DNA of 64,000 nt from Acetobacter fabarum (GCF_011516925.1 NZ_WOTG01000002.1:62001-126000); one strand, 5' to 3'; positions 7,636-17,228 are shown, numbered from the stretch's first letter. Notes: a model not told the origin generated them from the sequence alone. Program-made: numbers and translations.

Positions 7636-9845
7636 CAGCCCTGCTCCTTGTGGTCTGCCCCATTGCGGGGGGAAAGGAGTGGCAGCGTGCGGTAGCGTCG
7701 CCCCTGTGCCGCTGCCATGGCGTTGGCCAGAACGGGGGCTGCGGCTGCGGTGCCAACTTCGCCAATGCCGCCGGGGTCTTCCGTGCTGGGCATGAGCAGG
7801 ACATCAATTTTGCAAGGCGCTTCATTCATGCGCATGACGCGCCATGTATTGAAGTTGCTTTGCTGCACACGGCCCCCTTCGAGCGTGATTTCGTTATAAA
7901 GGGCCGCACTAAAGCCAAAGATCAGCCCCCCTTCGATCTGTGAGATGACCTGATCGGGGTTGAGCACCCGCCCGCAATCCACCACTGCGGTTACGCGGTG
8001 GATAATCACGTTATCGGGTTCGGGCATTTCCACCTCTGCAATGCTGGCCATGTAGGAGCCAAAGGCAAACTGCACGGCCACACCGCGTGCGCGGCCCGGT
8101 GGCAGGGGGGTGTTCCAGCCTGCGGCCTGTGCGGCCTTGTCCAGCACGGCCAGAGCGCGGGGGTTCTGGGCCAGCATGGCGCGCCGGTAGGCTACGGGGT
8201 CCGCGCCTGCGCGGTGGGCCAGCTCGTCAATAAAACCTTCCACCACAAACAGGCCGCGTGTGCCGCCTACACCGCGCCACCATGCGGTAACAACGCCGGG
8301 GGCTTCACGCCGGGCAAACTCCAGCCGGTAGGCGGGGTAGGTGTAAGGCGTAATAACGGTCGCGACGGAAAGATCTTCGTCATACCCGTCCTTGGTCAGT
8401 TCCGGCGGGTCCCAGCGGGCAACCACGGCGGGGCCGACAATGCGGTGGGTCAGCGCGGTTATAAAGCCCTTGCTGTCCAGTGCGGCGGTCATCTGGTCCA
8501 CGTAGGCAGGGCGGTAGCGGTCGTGCGTCAGGTCCTCCTCGCGGCTCCAGATGATCTTGAGCGGGTGGGGCACCTGCCGTGCGAACTCCACGCACTGGGT
8601 AACGTATTCATGTTCCAGCCTGCGGCCAAAACCCCCGCCAATATACTGGCAGTGCACATTAACCTTGTCTTTGGGCAGGCCGGTCAGTTCTACCGCCGTG
8701 TCCCGCGCGCGGTCGGCAATTTGTGTGCCGGTCCATATGTCGCACCCATCGGGGCGTACATGGGCGGTGCAGTTTATGGGTTCCATGGTGGCATGGGCCA
8801 GCAGGGGCTGCTGGTAGGTGGCGGTATGTGTGGCCGCCGCGTGGGCAATGATGGCTGGGGCATCGCCCTTTGTGTTGGCCACAATGGCGGGGCCATTCAG
8901 GCCATCATGCAACTGATCATAGATGGTCTGGGTCGTCACATGGGCGTTAGGGCCATCGTGCCATTGGGGCTTGAGCGCGCGCAGGCCCTTGCGGGCGGCC
9001 CAGTAATGGTCGGCTACAACGCACACGGTGTTATTGGCCGTGTTGACCAGCACGGCCTGCACGCCCCGTATGGCAAGGGCTGCGGCCTTGTTCATGCCTG
9101 CCAGCGTGCCACCTACAACCGGGCAGGCAGCTACGGTGCCGATTTTTTGCCCCGGCACCTGTACGTCCATGCCAAAAATGGCACGGCCCTGCACCTTGAC
9201 CGCACTATCTATGCGGTGCTGGGGTTTGCCCAGCAGGGTGTAAGTGGCAGGGTCCTTGAGTGTGGGGTTTTGTGGCACGGGCAGCGTGGCTGCCTGAGCG
9301 GCAACCGCACCAAAGGGCAGGGAGCGCCCGGTAGGCACGTGGATAATTGTGGCCGAGCGGGTTGTGCACTCTGCCACCGGCACCTGCCAGCGCATGGCGG
9401 CGGCCTGTACCAGCATGCTGCGCGCTGCAGCCCCGGCCTGCCGGAGCGGGAGCCACTCGGTCATGACCGAGGTGGAGCCGCCCGTAATTTCGGCCCCGCC
9501 GCCGGGGGGAGCGGCTTCAATTTCCACCTGCGCCATGTCTATGCCCAGTTCTTCGGCAATCAGCATGACGGAGGATGTGTAAATGCCCTGTCCCATTTCC
9601 ACATTGGGCAGAATAAGGGTGATGCGGTTGTCCGTTGCAATGCGGATATAGGCGTTGGGGGCAAAGGCTCCCTGTGCGTTTTCCACCAGCAGACCCTGCT
9701 CGGGGGCCGTGCTGGCGGGCACGGACGCGCCCTGTGCCCGGCCCTGGCGTGGTGTGGGCCAGAACGTGGCCAGCAGAAGGGCGCCCCCGGCCCCCAGCAA
9801 CTGCCTGCGGCTGGCCAGTGCGGGGCGTGGTGTTTGTGTGGTCAT
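7635..9845 (-). CDS. Molybdopterin-binding large subunit, AldH / isoquinoline 1-oxidoreductase beta type
   Basis: 736 residues from the ATG that overlaps the upstream stop by 4 nt. A twin-arginine signal (SRRQLLG, residues 12-18, then a hydrophobic stretch) indicates Tat export of a cofactor-loaded enzyme. Molybdenum-hydroxylase signatures include the [12 protein letters not shown] loop, the GVGGTRGLF segment and the C-terminal GIGEVGTAA with the presumed catalytic Glu. With the [2Fe-2S] and triheme subunits it matches three-subunit aldehyde dehydrogenases of acetic acid bacteria, which oxidise aldehydes in the periplasm. Isoquinoline-type N-heterocycles are an alternative substrate class; the family cannot be split by eye. 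Confidence 0.85.
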   Translation of the reverse strand: MTTQTPRPALASRRQLLGAGGALLLATFWPTPRQGRAQGASVPASTAPEQGLLVENAQGAFAPNAYIRIATDNRITLILPNVEMGQGIYTSSVMLIAEELGIDMAQVEIEAAPPGGGAEITGGSTSVMTEWLPLRQAGAAARSMLVQAAAMRWQVPVAECTTRSATIIHVPTGRSLPFGAVAAQAATLPVPQNPTLKDPATYTLLGKPQHRIDSAVKVQGRAIFGMDVQVPGQKIGTVAACPVVGGTLAGMNKAAALAIRGVQAVLVNTANNTVCVVADHYWAARKGLRALKPQWHDGPNAHVTTQTIYDQLHDGLNGPAIVANTKGDAPAIIAHAAATHTATYQQPLLAHATMEPINCTAHVRPDGCDIWTGTQIADRARDTAVELTGLPKDKVNVHCQYIGGGFGRRLEHEYVTQCVEFARQVPHPLKIIWSREEDLTHDRYRPAYVDQMTAALDSKGFITALTHRIVGPAVVARWDPPELTKDGYDEDLSVATVITPYTYPAYRLEFARREAPGVVTAWWRGVGGTRGLFVVEGFIDELAHRAGADPVAYRRAMLAQNPRALAVLDKAAQAAGWNTPLPPGRARGVAVQFAFGSYMASIAEVEMPEPDNVIIHRVTAVVDCGRVLNPDQVISQIEGGLIFGFSAALYNEITLEGGRVQQSNFNTWRVMRMNEAPCKIDVLLMPSTEDPGGIGEVGTAAAAPVLANAMAAAQGRRYRTLPLLSPRNGADHKEQG

Positions 9846-10303
9846 GCCAGTGCTCCCGCCGCGTGGTGGAGGGCTGCGCGAATACGCACATACGTGCCGC
9901 AACGGCACAGATTGGCCGACATGGCGCTGTCTATCTGTTCATCCGTGGGGTGGGGGACGGCACGCAGGAGCGCAATAGCCGCCATGATCTGCCCCGGCTG
10001 GCAGTAACCGCACTGCACCACATCCAGTGCCACCCATGCGTCCTGCACGGCTTTGGTTACGGGGTCTGTGGGGTTCAGCCCTTCCAGCGTGCTGATACGC
10101 TGCTCACCAATCAGCCCTACCGGCAGGTTGCACGCCCGCACGGCCCGGCCATCCATATGCACGGTACAGGCACCGCACTGGGCTATGCCACAGCCGAATT
10201 TGGTGGCGTTCATGCCCAGAACATCGCGCAGAACCCACAGAAGGGGGGTGTCTGGATCGACATCCACCTGGTGGGATTGTCCGTTTATGTTCAGGCTCAG
10301 CAT
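9842..10303 (-). CDS. [2Fe-2S] small subunit of the molybdenum hydroxylase
   Basis: 153 residues, starting at MLSLNINGQ as usual for these subunits (an ATG 11 codons upstream is less likely). Eight cysteines bind two [2Fe-2S] clusters: the plant-ferredoxin-like C38, C43, C46, C58 ([10 protein letters not shown]) and the C-terminal C98, C101, C133, C135 (CGYC, CRC). It is the first gene of the operon and relays electrons from the molybdopterin subunit to the cytochrome. The stop overlaps the next start as ATGA. Confidence 0.92.
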   Translation of the reverse strand: MLSLNINGQSHQVDVDPDTPLLWVLRDVLGMNATKFGCGIAQCGACTVHMDGRAVRACNLPVGLIGEQRISTLEGLNPTDPVTKAVQDAWVALDVVQCGYCQPGQIMAAIALLRAVPHPTDEQIDSAMSANLCRCGTYVRIRAALHHAAGALA

Positions 10304-10563
10304 GGTGGCTCCTTGGGGTGGGTCTGGGCCTTGCAATGTAATGGAATTGGTTTGTTTCCGAAATGGGAAGGATGAAGAATGTGCCGGGTTTTTTGAAAAA
10401 TCATCTGTATATAAATGGATACATTTCTAGCTTTGCGCAGGCTTGATGCCAGTAAGGAGTGGCCGTGCAAGGGGGGTAAACGCTGCCGTGATGGCGCTGG
10501 CGTTGCTACAGCCCGCGCCTGCGTTCATCATATGCAGGCACACAGCATGAGAGGCGATTCCCC

Positions 10564-10953
10564 ATGAACACCACCCCCGGCACCCCGGATGCACTTTTGT
10601 GGAAGCTGGCACGTCTGGCCGCAGGTGTTGAGAACAAGGCCTGTGAGGAAACAGCGATTTCGTTCGATCTGAAGGAAATTACGCAGATTTTGCAGGAGAT
10701 CAAAAACGCTCTGCCGGCGGATAATGAATGGTCGCTCTACCTGACACCGGGCATTATCTGGTCCACGGTCTGGAGCCTTTATCAAAACGCACTGGAGCTT
10801 GGCGGTTATCAGGACCGCGAGGCAATTGTGCAGCTTGTGCGGGATGCGGTGGAAAGCCTGAGAAGCGCTTTGCTGGGCACGGCAAAAACCACAGGTGTAC
10901 GCACACTTGGTGTAGACCATCTGATGGAGCCGGGAGCCATTACAGCGGGCTGA
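10564..10953 (+). CDS. Hypothetical helical protein
   Basis: 129 residues, ATG preceded by GAGAGGCGA. No signal peptide or membrane segment is seen. The sequence is mostly helical and acidic (EETAISFDLKEI, LQEIKNALPADNEW) and I recognise no motif. It lies divergently from the molybdenum hydroxylase operon across a 260-nt gap and ends about 130 nt before the tRNA gene. No function can be assigned. Confidence 0.6.
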   Translation: MNTTPGTPDALLWKLARLAAGVENKACEETAISFDLKEITQILQEIKNALPADNEWSLYLTPGIIWSTVWSLYQNALELGGYQDREAIVQLVRDAVESLRSALLGTAKTTGVRTLGVDHLMEPGAITAG

Positions 10954-11080
10954 ATGCGGCAATGGGGCGTGTGCCTGTAAGGCACTGAGGCACAGAACCG
11001 CCAGCGTGTGTAAACACAAGGGCTGGTGGTTTACAAAAAGCCGATATTTTTTAAGGAAAACAATAGCATAGTCAGGCGGT

Positions 11081-11156
11081 TGGTGGAGCTGAGGGGAATC
11101 GAACCCCTGACCTCCTCATTGCGAACGAGGCGCTCTCCCATCTGAGCTACAGCCCC
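11081..11156 (-). tRNA. tRNA-Ala (anticodon CGC)
   Basis: Read on the minus strand, the 76-nt sequence folds as a full cloverleaf. Acceptor stem GGGGCTG pairs with CAGCTCC followed by encoded ACCA. The D-arm is GCTC...GAGC and the anticodon stem CCTCG/TGAGG holds loop TTCGCAA, giving anticodon CGC. The T-arm is AGGGG-TTCGATT-CCCCT. Anticodon CGC reads GCG alanine codons, frequent in this GC-rich genome. Confidence 0.96.
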
Positions 11157-11276
11157 GCCTGATCTGTCAGGCAGTGGTTTACAGGGCTTACGATTTTTCT
11201 GTCAAGTTGTATTGTAGGGCGTATAACTGCAAGGTGGCCCTGCCGGGCTTGAAGCGTAAGGAGCTGGTTTTATATC

Positions 11277-11579
11277 GTGTTTGTGTTTTCGCTCTTCATG
11301 GTGCTGACGCGGATACTGGAGATTTATTGCTGGATTCTCCTTATATCCTGTATTTTTGTCAATCTGTATGCGTTTGGCATACTGGATAGCCGCAACCAGC
11401 TTGTCTGGAAGATTGGCATGTTCCTGGAACGGTTGACCGAGCCTGTGCTGGCCCCTGTCCGGCGGGTGCTGCCAACGCCCGGTGGGGTCGATTTTAGCCC
11501 CATGGTCGTGCTGCTGGGTATTCAGTACGTCATTCAGCCGCTGCTGGCCGATGTGTTTAGCGCATTGATCATGCACTAG
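11277..11579 (+). CDS. YggT-family membrane protein
   Basis: 100 residues from a GTG with TAAGGAG 13 nt upstream. Two hydrophobic segments (about residues 1-34 and 74-95) flank a central block with ERLTEPVLAPVRRVLP, the diagnostic YggT motif, followed by GGVDFSPMV. YggT proteins are small inner-membrane proteins of poorly defined role, sometimes linked to osmotic shock tolerance or cell-division gene clusters. A terminator follows at once. Confidence 0.88.
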   Translation: MFVFSLFMVLTRILEIYCWILLISCIFVNLYAFGILDSRNQLVWKIGMFLERLTEPVLAPVRRVLPTPGGVDFSPMVVLLGIQYVIQPLLADVFSALIMH

Positions 11580-11591
11580 GCCGTTGGATAC

Positions 11592-11629
11592 AAAAAAACC
11601 GCCAGACCGTGCAGGCTGGCGGTTTTTTT
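11592..11629 (+). terminator. Rho-independent terminator after the YggT gene
   Basis: The AAAAAAACCGCCAG and CTGGCGGTTTTTTT arms are fully complementary around a 10-nt loop. The A- and T-tracts make it functional on either strand, serving the YggT gene and possibly the convergent small membrane protein. Confidence 0.9.
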
Positions 11630-11649
11630 AACGGGTTGTCCGCTAAGGC

Positions 11650-11826
11650 TCAGTGATGAGCGTCGGGAGTGCCGTCTTTTTCAATGTGGGTCAGCGTGTA
11701 GCTGCTCATAATGACAACCGGCACCAGGAACGCCACAACCGCAACGCCCAGCACTGCGGTGTTGCCGCCAAGCAGGTATGCGATCAGGTCAAGACCCAGA
11801 AGTGTTACGCACAGATAAATGCCCAT
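11650..11826 (-). CDS. Small two-helix membrane protein, uncharacterised
   Basis: 58 residues if started at the internal ATG (MGIYLCVTLL); a longer reading to 11916 adds a 30-residue polar N-terminus without membrane character. Two hydrophobic helices (about residues 2-19 and 23-43) are followed by a His/Asp-rich polar tail ending DAHH. It is similar in size to small uncharacterised inner-membrane proteins. It converges on the YggT gene across a terminator. Confidence 0.55.
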   Translation of the reverse strand: MGIYLCVTLLGLDLIAYLLGGNTAVLGVAVVAFLVPVVIMSSYTLTHIEKDGTPDAHH

Positions 11827-12017
11827 TCCAAAAACCCTTTTGTAGCCTGTAAGGCAGGAGCTGCTGGTGTTCTGGCGCGGAATGCCTACTGTGCAGAACC
11901 TGCCGGATTCATTCACAAATCTGACAGCGTCACACTACTCCTTTGGTTTTGGCGGTCAACTGCTATCTGCTGCATGGCGTTGCGGCATTTTCGGGCGGTG
12001 TCCCGCCTGTGGGGGCG

Positions 12018-12647
12018 CTAGGGGCGGGCTGGTGGTGCAGGCGGTGTTGACCCGGATGCAGGGGCTGCCTGCTCCTGTGGTGCAGCCGGAGCCGCATTGT
12101 GCGGGGACTGGGAAAAACCGCTAATATCAGGCGCATGGAAGGCGGAAACCGGGCCAAAAATGGTGCCCGATACTTTATGGGCGGAGGGTACGGGGGTGTT
12201 CAGGCACCCTTTTATAACGGTGGCACACACCCCGTCGCTGCCAATCATCTGGTCGTTGTCACCGCTATAATGCATGTCTGTTACCCTGCCATCCACCAGC
12301 CGGATGGAGGCCACACAGGTGGAGCCTGCCCCGCCAAGGGTTGTCTGGGTCAGGTTGACCAGTGTTTGCAGGGGGATCAGCGTCGAATCGTTGGTTGCCG
12401 GTATGTTGGTGCCCCGGGTGTACTGGTAGATCCGCACGTGCTCGTTAATGATCTGTGTTCTGTCGGGTACGCCTACGCAGGCTTGCAGGTCCTCGTTGGT
12501 CATGCCCAGTACGGCCAGTTGCCCTTTATGCGCAATGCGGGAGGAGTAATAACCGCACCCGCTCAGGGCAAGCAGTGTAGCCAGGGTCAGGCGGGGTACA
12601 AGGTGCAGGGGCCGGGTAAAACGGCGCGGAGTAAGGCGGGCACGCAT
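12018..12647 (-). CDS. Putative lipoprotein of unknown function
   Basis: 209 residues. A signal peptide ends in a lipobox (LALSGC, lipidated Cys at about residue 31), so membrane-anchored export is expected. The next ~60 residues (GMTNEDLQACVGVPDRTQ..., with EHVRIYQYTRG) resemble the small outer-membrane lipoprotein fold seen in SmpA/BamE-like proteins, but I am not certain. The C-terminus is Ala/Pro-rich low-complexity. It starts 5 nt after the DUF1275 stop, so the two are probably cotranscribed. Confidence 0.65.
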   Translation of the reverse strand: MRARLTPRRFTRPLHLVPRLTLATLLALSGCGYYSSRIAHKGQLAVLGMTNEDLQACVGVPDRTQIINEHVRIYQYTRGTNIPATNDSTLIPLQTLVNLTQTTLGGAGSTCVASIRLVDGRVTDMHYSGDNDQMIGSDGVCATVIKGCLNTPVPSAHKVSGTIFGPVSAFHAPDISGFSQSPHNAAPAAPQEQAAPASGSTPPAPPARP

Positions 12648-12652
12648 GCGCC

Positions 12653-13327
12653 TTAGTTTCCCGGTCTTGCGGGGGTGATGTCAATATACAGAATGGCAAG
12701 CCATGGCAGGGGCCATAAAAAGGGCAGGGGAGCTTGCCACAGCAGGGCTAACGCCCCAAGCATGGCCCCACCGGCAAAACCAACCCATGACAGACCGGGG
12801 AGCAGAATAGCCCCCGCAGGCAATGCTGGCCCCGTGCTGGCCCCGCAGCGCAGGGCTACGGCACTGGCCAGTGCCGAGGCACATTTGAGCATGTTGCTGG
12901 TGATAACCACGGTCTGGATTGCGTTGCCGGAAAAACGGGCAATGCTCTCGCCCTGAACCGCCATAAGGGCGGGGAGCAACACAAGCTCGACCAGTCGGGC
13001 ATGTGCCCCAAATTGGGCAGCCTGCACCACCAGCAGTAAAAGCACCATGAGTGCAATGCCATTGGTGGCCCCCCACCGCAGGCGGGCAAGGCTTGCCAGA
13101 AAGCCCGCACCAAAAAAAATGGCCAGCACGCAGCCCAGCAACACGGCGTAGTGCCAGTTGGCATGGGCCAGTGCTGCGGAAAGATGTGTGGTGTTGCCGG
13201 TCATGGCCGAGGCAAACAGGCCGCCCAGATGAGCAAAGCTGAGCGCATCTACGTGCCCGGCCAGAATGCCAAGCACCAGAATACGGCGGGCGGATACGGC
13301 TACAGGGGTGGCAGGGGCGTCTGGCAT
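12653..13327 (-). CDS. YoaK/DUF1275-family integral membrane protein
   Basis: 224 residues from the ATG at 13327; longer in-frame readings run into the opposite gene and do not look like the family. Six to seven hydrophobic helices are present. The N-terminal signature GHVDALSFAHLGGLFASAMTGN matches the DUF1275 family (VDA..F..L...F..NMTGN). The function of the family is not established; a transport role is suspected. The lipoprotein gene follows 5 nt downstream. Confidence 0.82.
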   Translation of the reverse strand: MPDAPATPVAVSARRILVLGILAGHVDALSFAHLGGLFASAMTGNTTHLSAALAHANWHYAVLLGCVLAIFFGAGFLASLARLRWGATNGIALMVLLLLVVQAAQFGAHARLVELVLLPALMAVQGESIARFSGNAIQTVVITSNMLKCASALASAVALRCGASTGPALPAGAILLPGLSWVGFAGGAMLGALALLWQAPLPFLWPLPWLAILYIDITPARPGN

Positions 13328-13582
13328 GTTGGGGCTTGCTGTGCGTTCAGGCAAAAGGTGGGAGCGTATTGTGCCCCACAGGGCAGAAGGCTGCAAACAC
13401 TGCCGGGCAGGCAGGAGCCATGCCAGACAGAGCGGGTTTATACCGGGCTGTGGGGATGGCCGCAGGGCACCTGATGGAAAAATCGGGTCTTTAAAAACCA
13501 TAATGCTGCCACCAGATACAGGCATGCATAACGCAGGCCCTGAAAAGCAGGGCTGGTTTGGGAACGGAAAAGAGACAAGCGT

Positions 13583-13978
13583 ATGAGACTGCACCGCGTG
13601 ATGACACTGGGACTGGCCGGCCTTATGGCCGCAACAGTGGGCACAACCGTTGTACAGGCCGAACCGGGCGGGTGCCTTAAATATGGTGCGGCAGGTGCGG
13701 TTGGTGGGCATCTGGCCAACCATGCCGTACTGGGGGCCACGGCCGGTTGTGTAACGGGCATGTACCGCAGGCATGAATACCGTAAGGAAGCCAGAAACAA
13801 GGCCAAGCTGTACGATCAGGAACATCCCGGCGCAAAAGGCACATACGAGCAGAAAGCCACCGCCTATGATGTGGAACACTCCACCGCTCCGGGTAGCACA
13901 ACGGCTCCTTCCAATGCCCAGCCCGGTTCTGCCCAGCCGCAGCAGCCAGCAAGCCCGCAGGGGGAAGAACACCTGTAA
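13583..13978 (+). CDS. Secreted glycine-zipper-like small protein
   Basis: 131 residues. A cleavable signal peptide (to about VVQA-EP, residue 27) precedes a glycine/alanine-rich segment, GAAGAVGGHLANHAVLGATAG, that resembles a glycine zipper able to insert in or span membranes. A basic/Tyr region and a Pro/Gln/Ser-rich tail follow. Two cysteines (about residues 31 and 56) flank the zipper. No enzyme motif is seen. It is divergent from the DUF1275 gene and probably envelope-associated. Confidence 0.65.
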   Translation: MRLHRVMTLGLAGLMAATVGTTVVQAEPGGCLKYGAAGAVGGHLANHAVLGATAGCVTGMYRRHEYRKEARNKAKLYDQEHPGAKGTYEQKATAYDVEHSTAPGSTTAPSNAQPGSAQPQQPASPQGEEHL

Positions 13979-14061
13979 CCGGGCCTGACGGCCTGCCCCT
14001 TTTGGTTTGAGGCCGCTGAAATATCTGCGCTAAAGGGGGATTTTGCCCCGCCCTGCCTGCA

Positions 14062-14754
14062 TCATGCTTCCGGTTTGGGGGCAGGCGGGGTCCGGCGGGA
14101 GGAGAGCGTGCGCACGGTATCGAGCACAAATGCGGTCACGTAGAGCATAATGCGCTCAAACTCTTCCTGCACATCTTCAAAGGTCAACAACTGGTGGCGG
14201 AGCAGGATGTGCATGATCTGGGTATGGCAATCCATATCCGGGTTTGTGTCCAGCCATTCCGTCTCGCTCAGGCGTCGGGCATTGGCCTGGCAGATGTTCA
14301 GCAACACAATTTCTAACGCAATATGCCCACCCAGCACCCGCCCAAGTGGCTGGGTGGGGTTGTAAATGGTGGGAATAAGCGTTTCAGCGTTATAGGTTTC
14401 TTTGCACTGTTCGTAGTGAATTGAGTAATACAGATATTCCGCAAAAGTAATTTTTGTATAAATACCGGTATCGCGTGCTGTTGCCTTGAGAAAGTTTTTA
14501 TAAAGATTGGCACTGACTTCAAACGGGATTGTGCCGTTCAGGTCGGCAAAGCGTTTTGCGACGCTGAGAATACTGGAAACCCGCAACTGCGCCCCTTTGA
14601 ATGCGCGCAGGGTAATGGCCAGCAGCTCTTCCTGACTGATGCTATGGATGATTGTGCGGAATTTCTGGCTATGGTCGTGGGTTAATTCCACAAATTTATC
14701 GTAAAATTTGGCTTTGGTAAGAATGTAAGGCCCGGAAAGCTGGCTGTTGGGCAT
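14062..14754 (-). CDS. Hypothetical cytosolic protein
   Basis: 230 residues, no signal peptide or transmembrane helix. The sequence is helix-rich and comparatively Tyr-, Ile- and Asn-rich, with an Arg/Pro-rich C-terminus. I recognise no motif. It is isolated, with about 300 bp of AT-rich sequence upstream that should hold its promoter. Its composition is less GC-biased than its neighbours, so recent acquisition is possible. Confidence 0.6.
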   Translation of the reverse strand: MPNSQLSGPYILTKAKFYDKFVELTHDHSQKFRTIIHSISQEELLAITLRAFKGAQLRVSSILSVAKRFADLNGTIPFEVSANLYKNFLKATARDTGIYTKITFAEYLYYSIHYEQCKETYNAETLIPTIYNPTQPLGRVLGGHIALEIVLLNICQANARRLSETEWLDTNPDMDCHTQIMHILLRHQLLTFEDVQEEFERIMLYVTAFVLDTVRTLSSRRTPPAPKPEA

Positions 14755-15059
14755 GATCGTGCTTTAAAGACGGGGGGATGAAATAGATAGGGTTTTAAAA
14801 ACGCGGGCTGGCATGGCGTGTTTCTGAATCCTCTGGAGTGGCTTATGCTTAAAATACACTCACGCTCTTTTGCACAAAAAAGGTAAATTTCTGGTTAAAA
14901 ATTGTTTTAGTGGCGGTCTCAAACCGGTGTTTGGGAACACAATAAAAAAGACGGACTCGTTTCGTTGTGTGGTTTTGCGGGCTGTTTGTGTGAATTTTAC
15001 GCATGCCCGCCCAAGGGCAGCATAAAGCCGGCCCATACCGTCCTTATGCCACGGTAGCG
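14755..15059. other. Gene-free AT-rich interval
   Basis: Lies upstream of the 230-residue protein gene and downstream of the META-domain lipoprotein gene, both on the minus strand. I see no coding frame. It holds the dyad CAAAC-CGGT-GTTTG at 14920-14933 and A/T tracts around 14840-14910, plausibly the promoter region of the gene ending at 14754. I cannot place -35/-10 boxes with confidence. Confidence 0.4.
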
Positions 15060-15848
15060 TTAAAAGGTCTGGCGCAGGCGCATGGTTTTTCCATCCTGCG
15101 TGTGGAGCACAAGGGTTCCATCTTCCATGTTCCAGGACTGCACGGTGTGCAACAGGTCCAAAAACAGGGCAGAAACACGGCCATGCGCGCCCGGGCAGGC
15201 CATGAGCGTGCTCATGCCCGCCTGTGGAGACTGGCTCACCTTGCCATCATGGCCAAAAACAAGGCCACCGGCATAACGGTTGCAGCCATCTGACCCGGAT
15301 ACCTTGCCGCTGTCGTTAATATCCAGCGTGGGGGTAAACATGTCTGCCGCCGGGTCGGGGTTTTCGTCCGTGGCGCTGTCATGCGCATCGGGCAGAACAT
15401 TGCCGTTGTGCAGTTTATGGCCATCAAGCTGTGTGGCAACCCAGCGTGTGGCGTTCAGTTGCGTGGGGGGCACAATGTTGCCGCCGCACCCGTTAAGGGT
15501 CTGCTCCTTGGTGGTAATGCGCACGCTTTGTGTGAACATCTGCCCGCTCATGCTGTCCTGGCAGGGGGTGGGGCTTATGGTTACGGCCAGATTGGGGGCC
15601 TCGTAATGGCGGGTGTCGCCACGGGTATAGGTCCGGGTGATCATGCGGGTCAGGCGGGGGCCATCGGGGGTGCTCAGGGCCAGTGTGCCAGCTGCCATGC
15701 TGAAGTTCCAGAATGGCTCGTTCCCACGGGCTTCATACACACCGTTGTCTGTGCCGGGTGTGTTCAGCGGCTGTGGTTGCGTTGCACAGCCCGCCGCAAG
15801 GGTTAAGGCGCAGGACGCCAGAAGGGAACGAATACGCGGCAGGGCCAT
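15060..15848 (-). CDS. META/HslJ-domain lipoprotein
   Basis: 262 residues from the ATG preceded by GAGGAG. A lipobox (LTLAAGC) puts the lipidated Cys at residue 21. The first domain carries YEARGNEPFWNFSM, a signature of a small periplasmic domain often fused to META. The second half (LNATRWVATQLDGH, GSDGCNRYAGG, STLMACPG) is a META/HslJ domain, as in the E. coli heat-inducible HslJ lipoprotein. Such proteins are envelope-stress-linked; the exact role is unknown. Confidence 0.8.
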   Translation of the reverse strand: MALPRIRSLLASCALTLAAGCATQPQPLNTPGTDNGVYEARGNEPFWNFSMAAGTLALSTPDGPRLTRMITRTYTRGDTRHYEAPNLAVTISPTPCQDSMSGQMFTQSVRITTKEQTLNGCGGNIVPPTQLNATRWVATQLDGHKLHNGNVLPDAHDSATDENPDPAADMFTPTLDINDSGKVSGSDGCNRYAGGLVFGHDGKVSQSPQAGMSTLMACPGAHGRVSALFLDLLHTVQSWNMEDGTLVLHTQDGKTMRLRQTF

Positions 15849-16010
15849 GGCATGGCTCCTCATTCTATTGCGGACCGTAAGCAGTATGGCCCTTTGGCGC
15901 GTGGGCACAACGGCTTTCTTGCCCATGGCGTGTGGAGCAGGTGGGAGTTGGAGATATTAAGGTGCAGGGCGGGCCTGTTCTGCCGGGCATAGGGGGATTA
16001 AAAGCAGGGT

Positions 16011-16397
16011 ATGATTATTCAGGGTTACAATTACTTTTGCGACATGCCGGACGATGCGCGCTACCTGCGCAGCCCCCAGCCGGATGAACGGTTTATTGAA
16101 GAAAATATGGTGTTCATTCTGCCCGATCGCCTGCGCAAGTTCCGCCGGCAGTTGTGGCATGTGCGCCGCAACCCCGGCCCGGTGCATGTTTATGTGCCGC
16201 TGTTCCGTGTGAATACGATTATGGCATCAGACCCGCTGCCTGCGGGGTATGGGGCGGTGCAGGATGTGTATCCATTCTATACCCACACCACGCGCAGGCG
16301 TGGGCGGGCACTTGATTATTATGTGCTGTTCCTTTTCAGGGACAAGGATTCCTACGTCCGGTGTGAAGCAGCCTTACCCGCTGATGGCGCGGGCTGA
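16011..16397 (+). CDS. Hypothetical small protein
   Basis: 128 residues, ATG 5 nt after AGCAGGGT. No signal peptide; rich in Arg, Tyr and Phe with predicted beta-strands (VHVYVPLFRV, DYYVLFLFRDKDSY). I recognise no family. It is divergent from the META lipoprotein (about 160 nt apart) and converges on the deoxyribosyltransferase-like gene with 13 nt between the stops. Confidence 0.55.
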   Translation: MIIQGYNYFCDMPDDARYLRSPQPDERFIEENMVFILPDRLRKFRRQLWHVRRNPGPVHVYVPLFRVNTIMASDPLPAGYGAVQDVYPFYTHTTRRRGRALDYYVLFLFRDKDSYVRCEAALPADGAG

Positions 16398-16410
16398 CTG
16401 GCCCCCATAT

Positions 16411-17007
16411 TCATGTAAGCAGATGGGCCGCCGCGGCCATGATCGCCCCTTGGGCGGATGAAAAAACAGTGCCGGAATCGGCCAGAACCGTTGCAATCAT
16501 CAGGTTCACCGGTAAGCCAAAATCCTCCACCGTCATGTTGTGAGCATCCACCAGTGTTGTGCGGTTGTCCAGCGTGACCGTGCTCATGCTCTCCCCACTG
16601 GCCAATACGCGTTCGGGGTAGGCGGCCATGGGGGTGGTGGTGCTGGCATAGCCAAAAACCGGCAGGCCGAGCGCGTGGGCATAGCCTATTTCAAACGCGG
16701 TGCCATCATCCACATTGGGGCCACGGAAGGGGGAAAGATCGGCAATAACGGCCCGGCTCTGGCGGATCAGGTCCATATTGGCGCGGGCTATGGCTGCTGC
16801 AAGGGCTGCGGGGCCAGCATGGGCCTTTGGGTCGAGTGCGGCATCCAGCGGGTATAGGCCGCGCAGGCCCGCGCGCGTGCAGGCCGCCACCAGTTGTGCC
16901 CCCTGTGCGCGGGCATCCAGCGCAAAAACGCCCGGCCCGGCTAGGTACACGGCTGGTTCTGGTGTGGTGCTCTGCTCTGGCCGGGTGCCTGCATGGTTCT
17001 GGGGCAT
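16411..17007 (-). CDS. Nucleoside 2-deoxyribosyltransferase-like protein
   Basis: 198 residues. The N-terminal VYLAGPGVFA, central ADLSPFRGPNVDDGTAFEIGYAHALG and following PVFGY are the conserved blocks of the nucleoside 2-deoxyribosyltransferase superfamily, in which the Asp and the Glu of FEIGYA act at the glycosidic bond. Such enzymes transfer deoxyribose between bases, or hydrolyse nucleotides. Its place beside hpxW and guaD makes a role in purine supply reasonable, but this is inference. Confidence 0.78.
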   Translation of the reverse strand: MPQNHAGTRPEQSTTPEPAVYLAGPGVFALDARAQGAQLVAACTRAGLRGLYPLDAALDPKAHAGPAALAAAIARANMDLIRQSRAVIADLSPFRGPNVDDGTAFEIGYAHALGLPVFGYASTTTPMAAYPERVLASGESMSTVTLDNRTTLVDAHNMTVEDFGLPVNLMIATVLADSGTVFSSAQGAIMAAAAHLLT

Positions 17008-17228
17008 GGCGTTGGGTCCTGCTGGTGGTGGGCAAAGTGGTATGGTTGTCAGATTTTGTGTGTGCTGTCAGGCGTAAAGGTGGGCAAGGGGGTGCTTGGG
17101 CGGGTAGGTCAGGGTGGCTCTCGCACTCCGGCAATGGGGGTGTGCTTTTTTTGTTTATGGGGCATGGCGCAAAAGCGCGGTATCCTGCGTGCAATACTGG
17201 CCATACCAGAGCGGGAGCCGCCCAGACC

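Noticed and set aside
7998-10007. 669-codon open frame on the plus strand
   Set aside because: Antisense to the molybdenum hydroxylase genes, which have full family motifs; the antisense translation is Gly/His/Cys-rich with no recognisable domain.
10415-10567. 50-codon frame overlapping the start of the 129-residue hypothetical gene (ATGA)
   Set aside because: No ribosome site and no recognisable sequence; a leader peptide is possible but unsupported.
16827-17228. N-terminal extension of the hpxW reading frame
   Set aside because: Overlaps the oppositely oriented deoxyribosyltransferase-like gene and lacks homology to HpxW, which begins near 17229.
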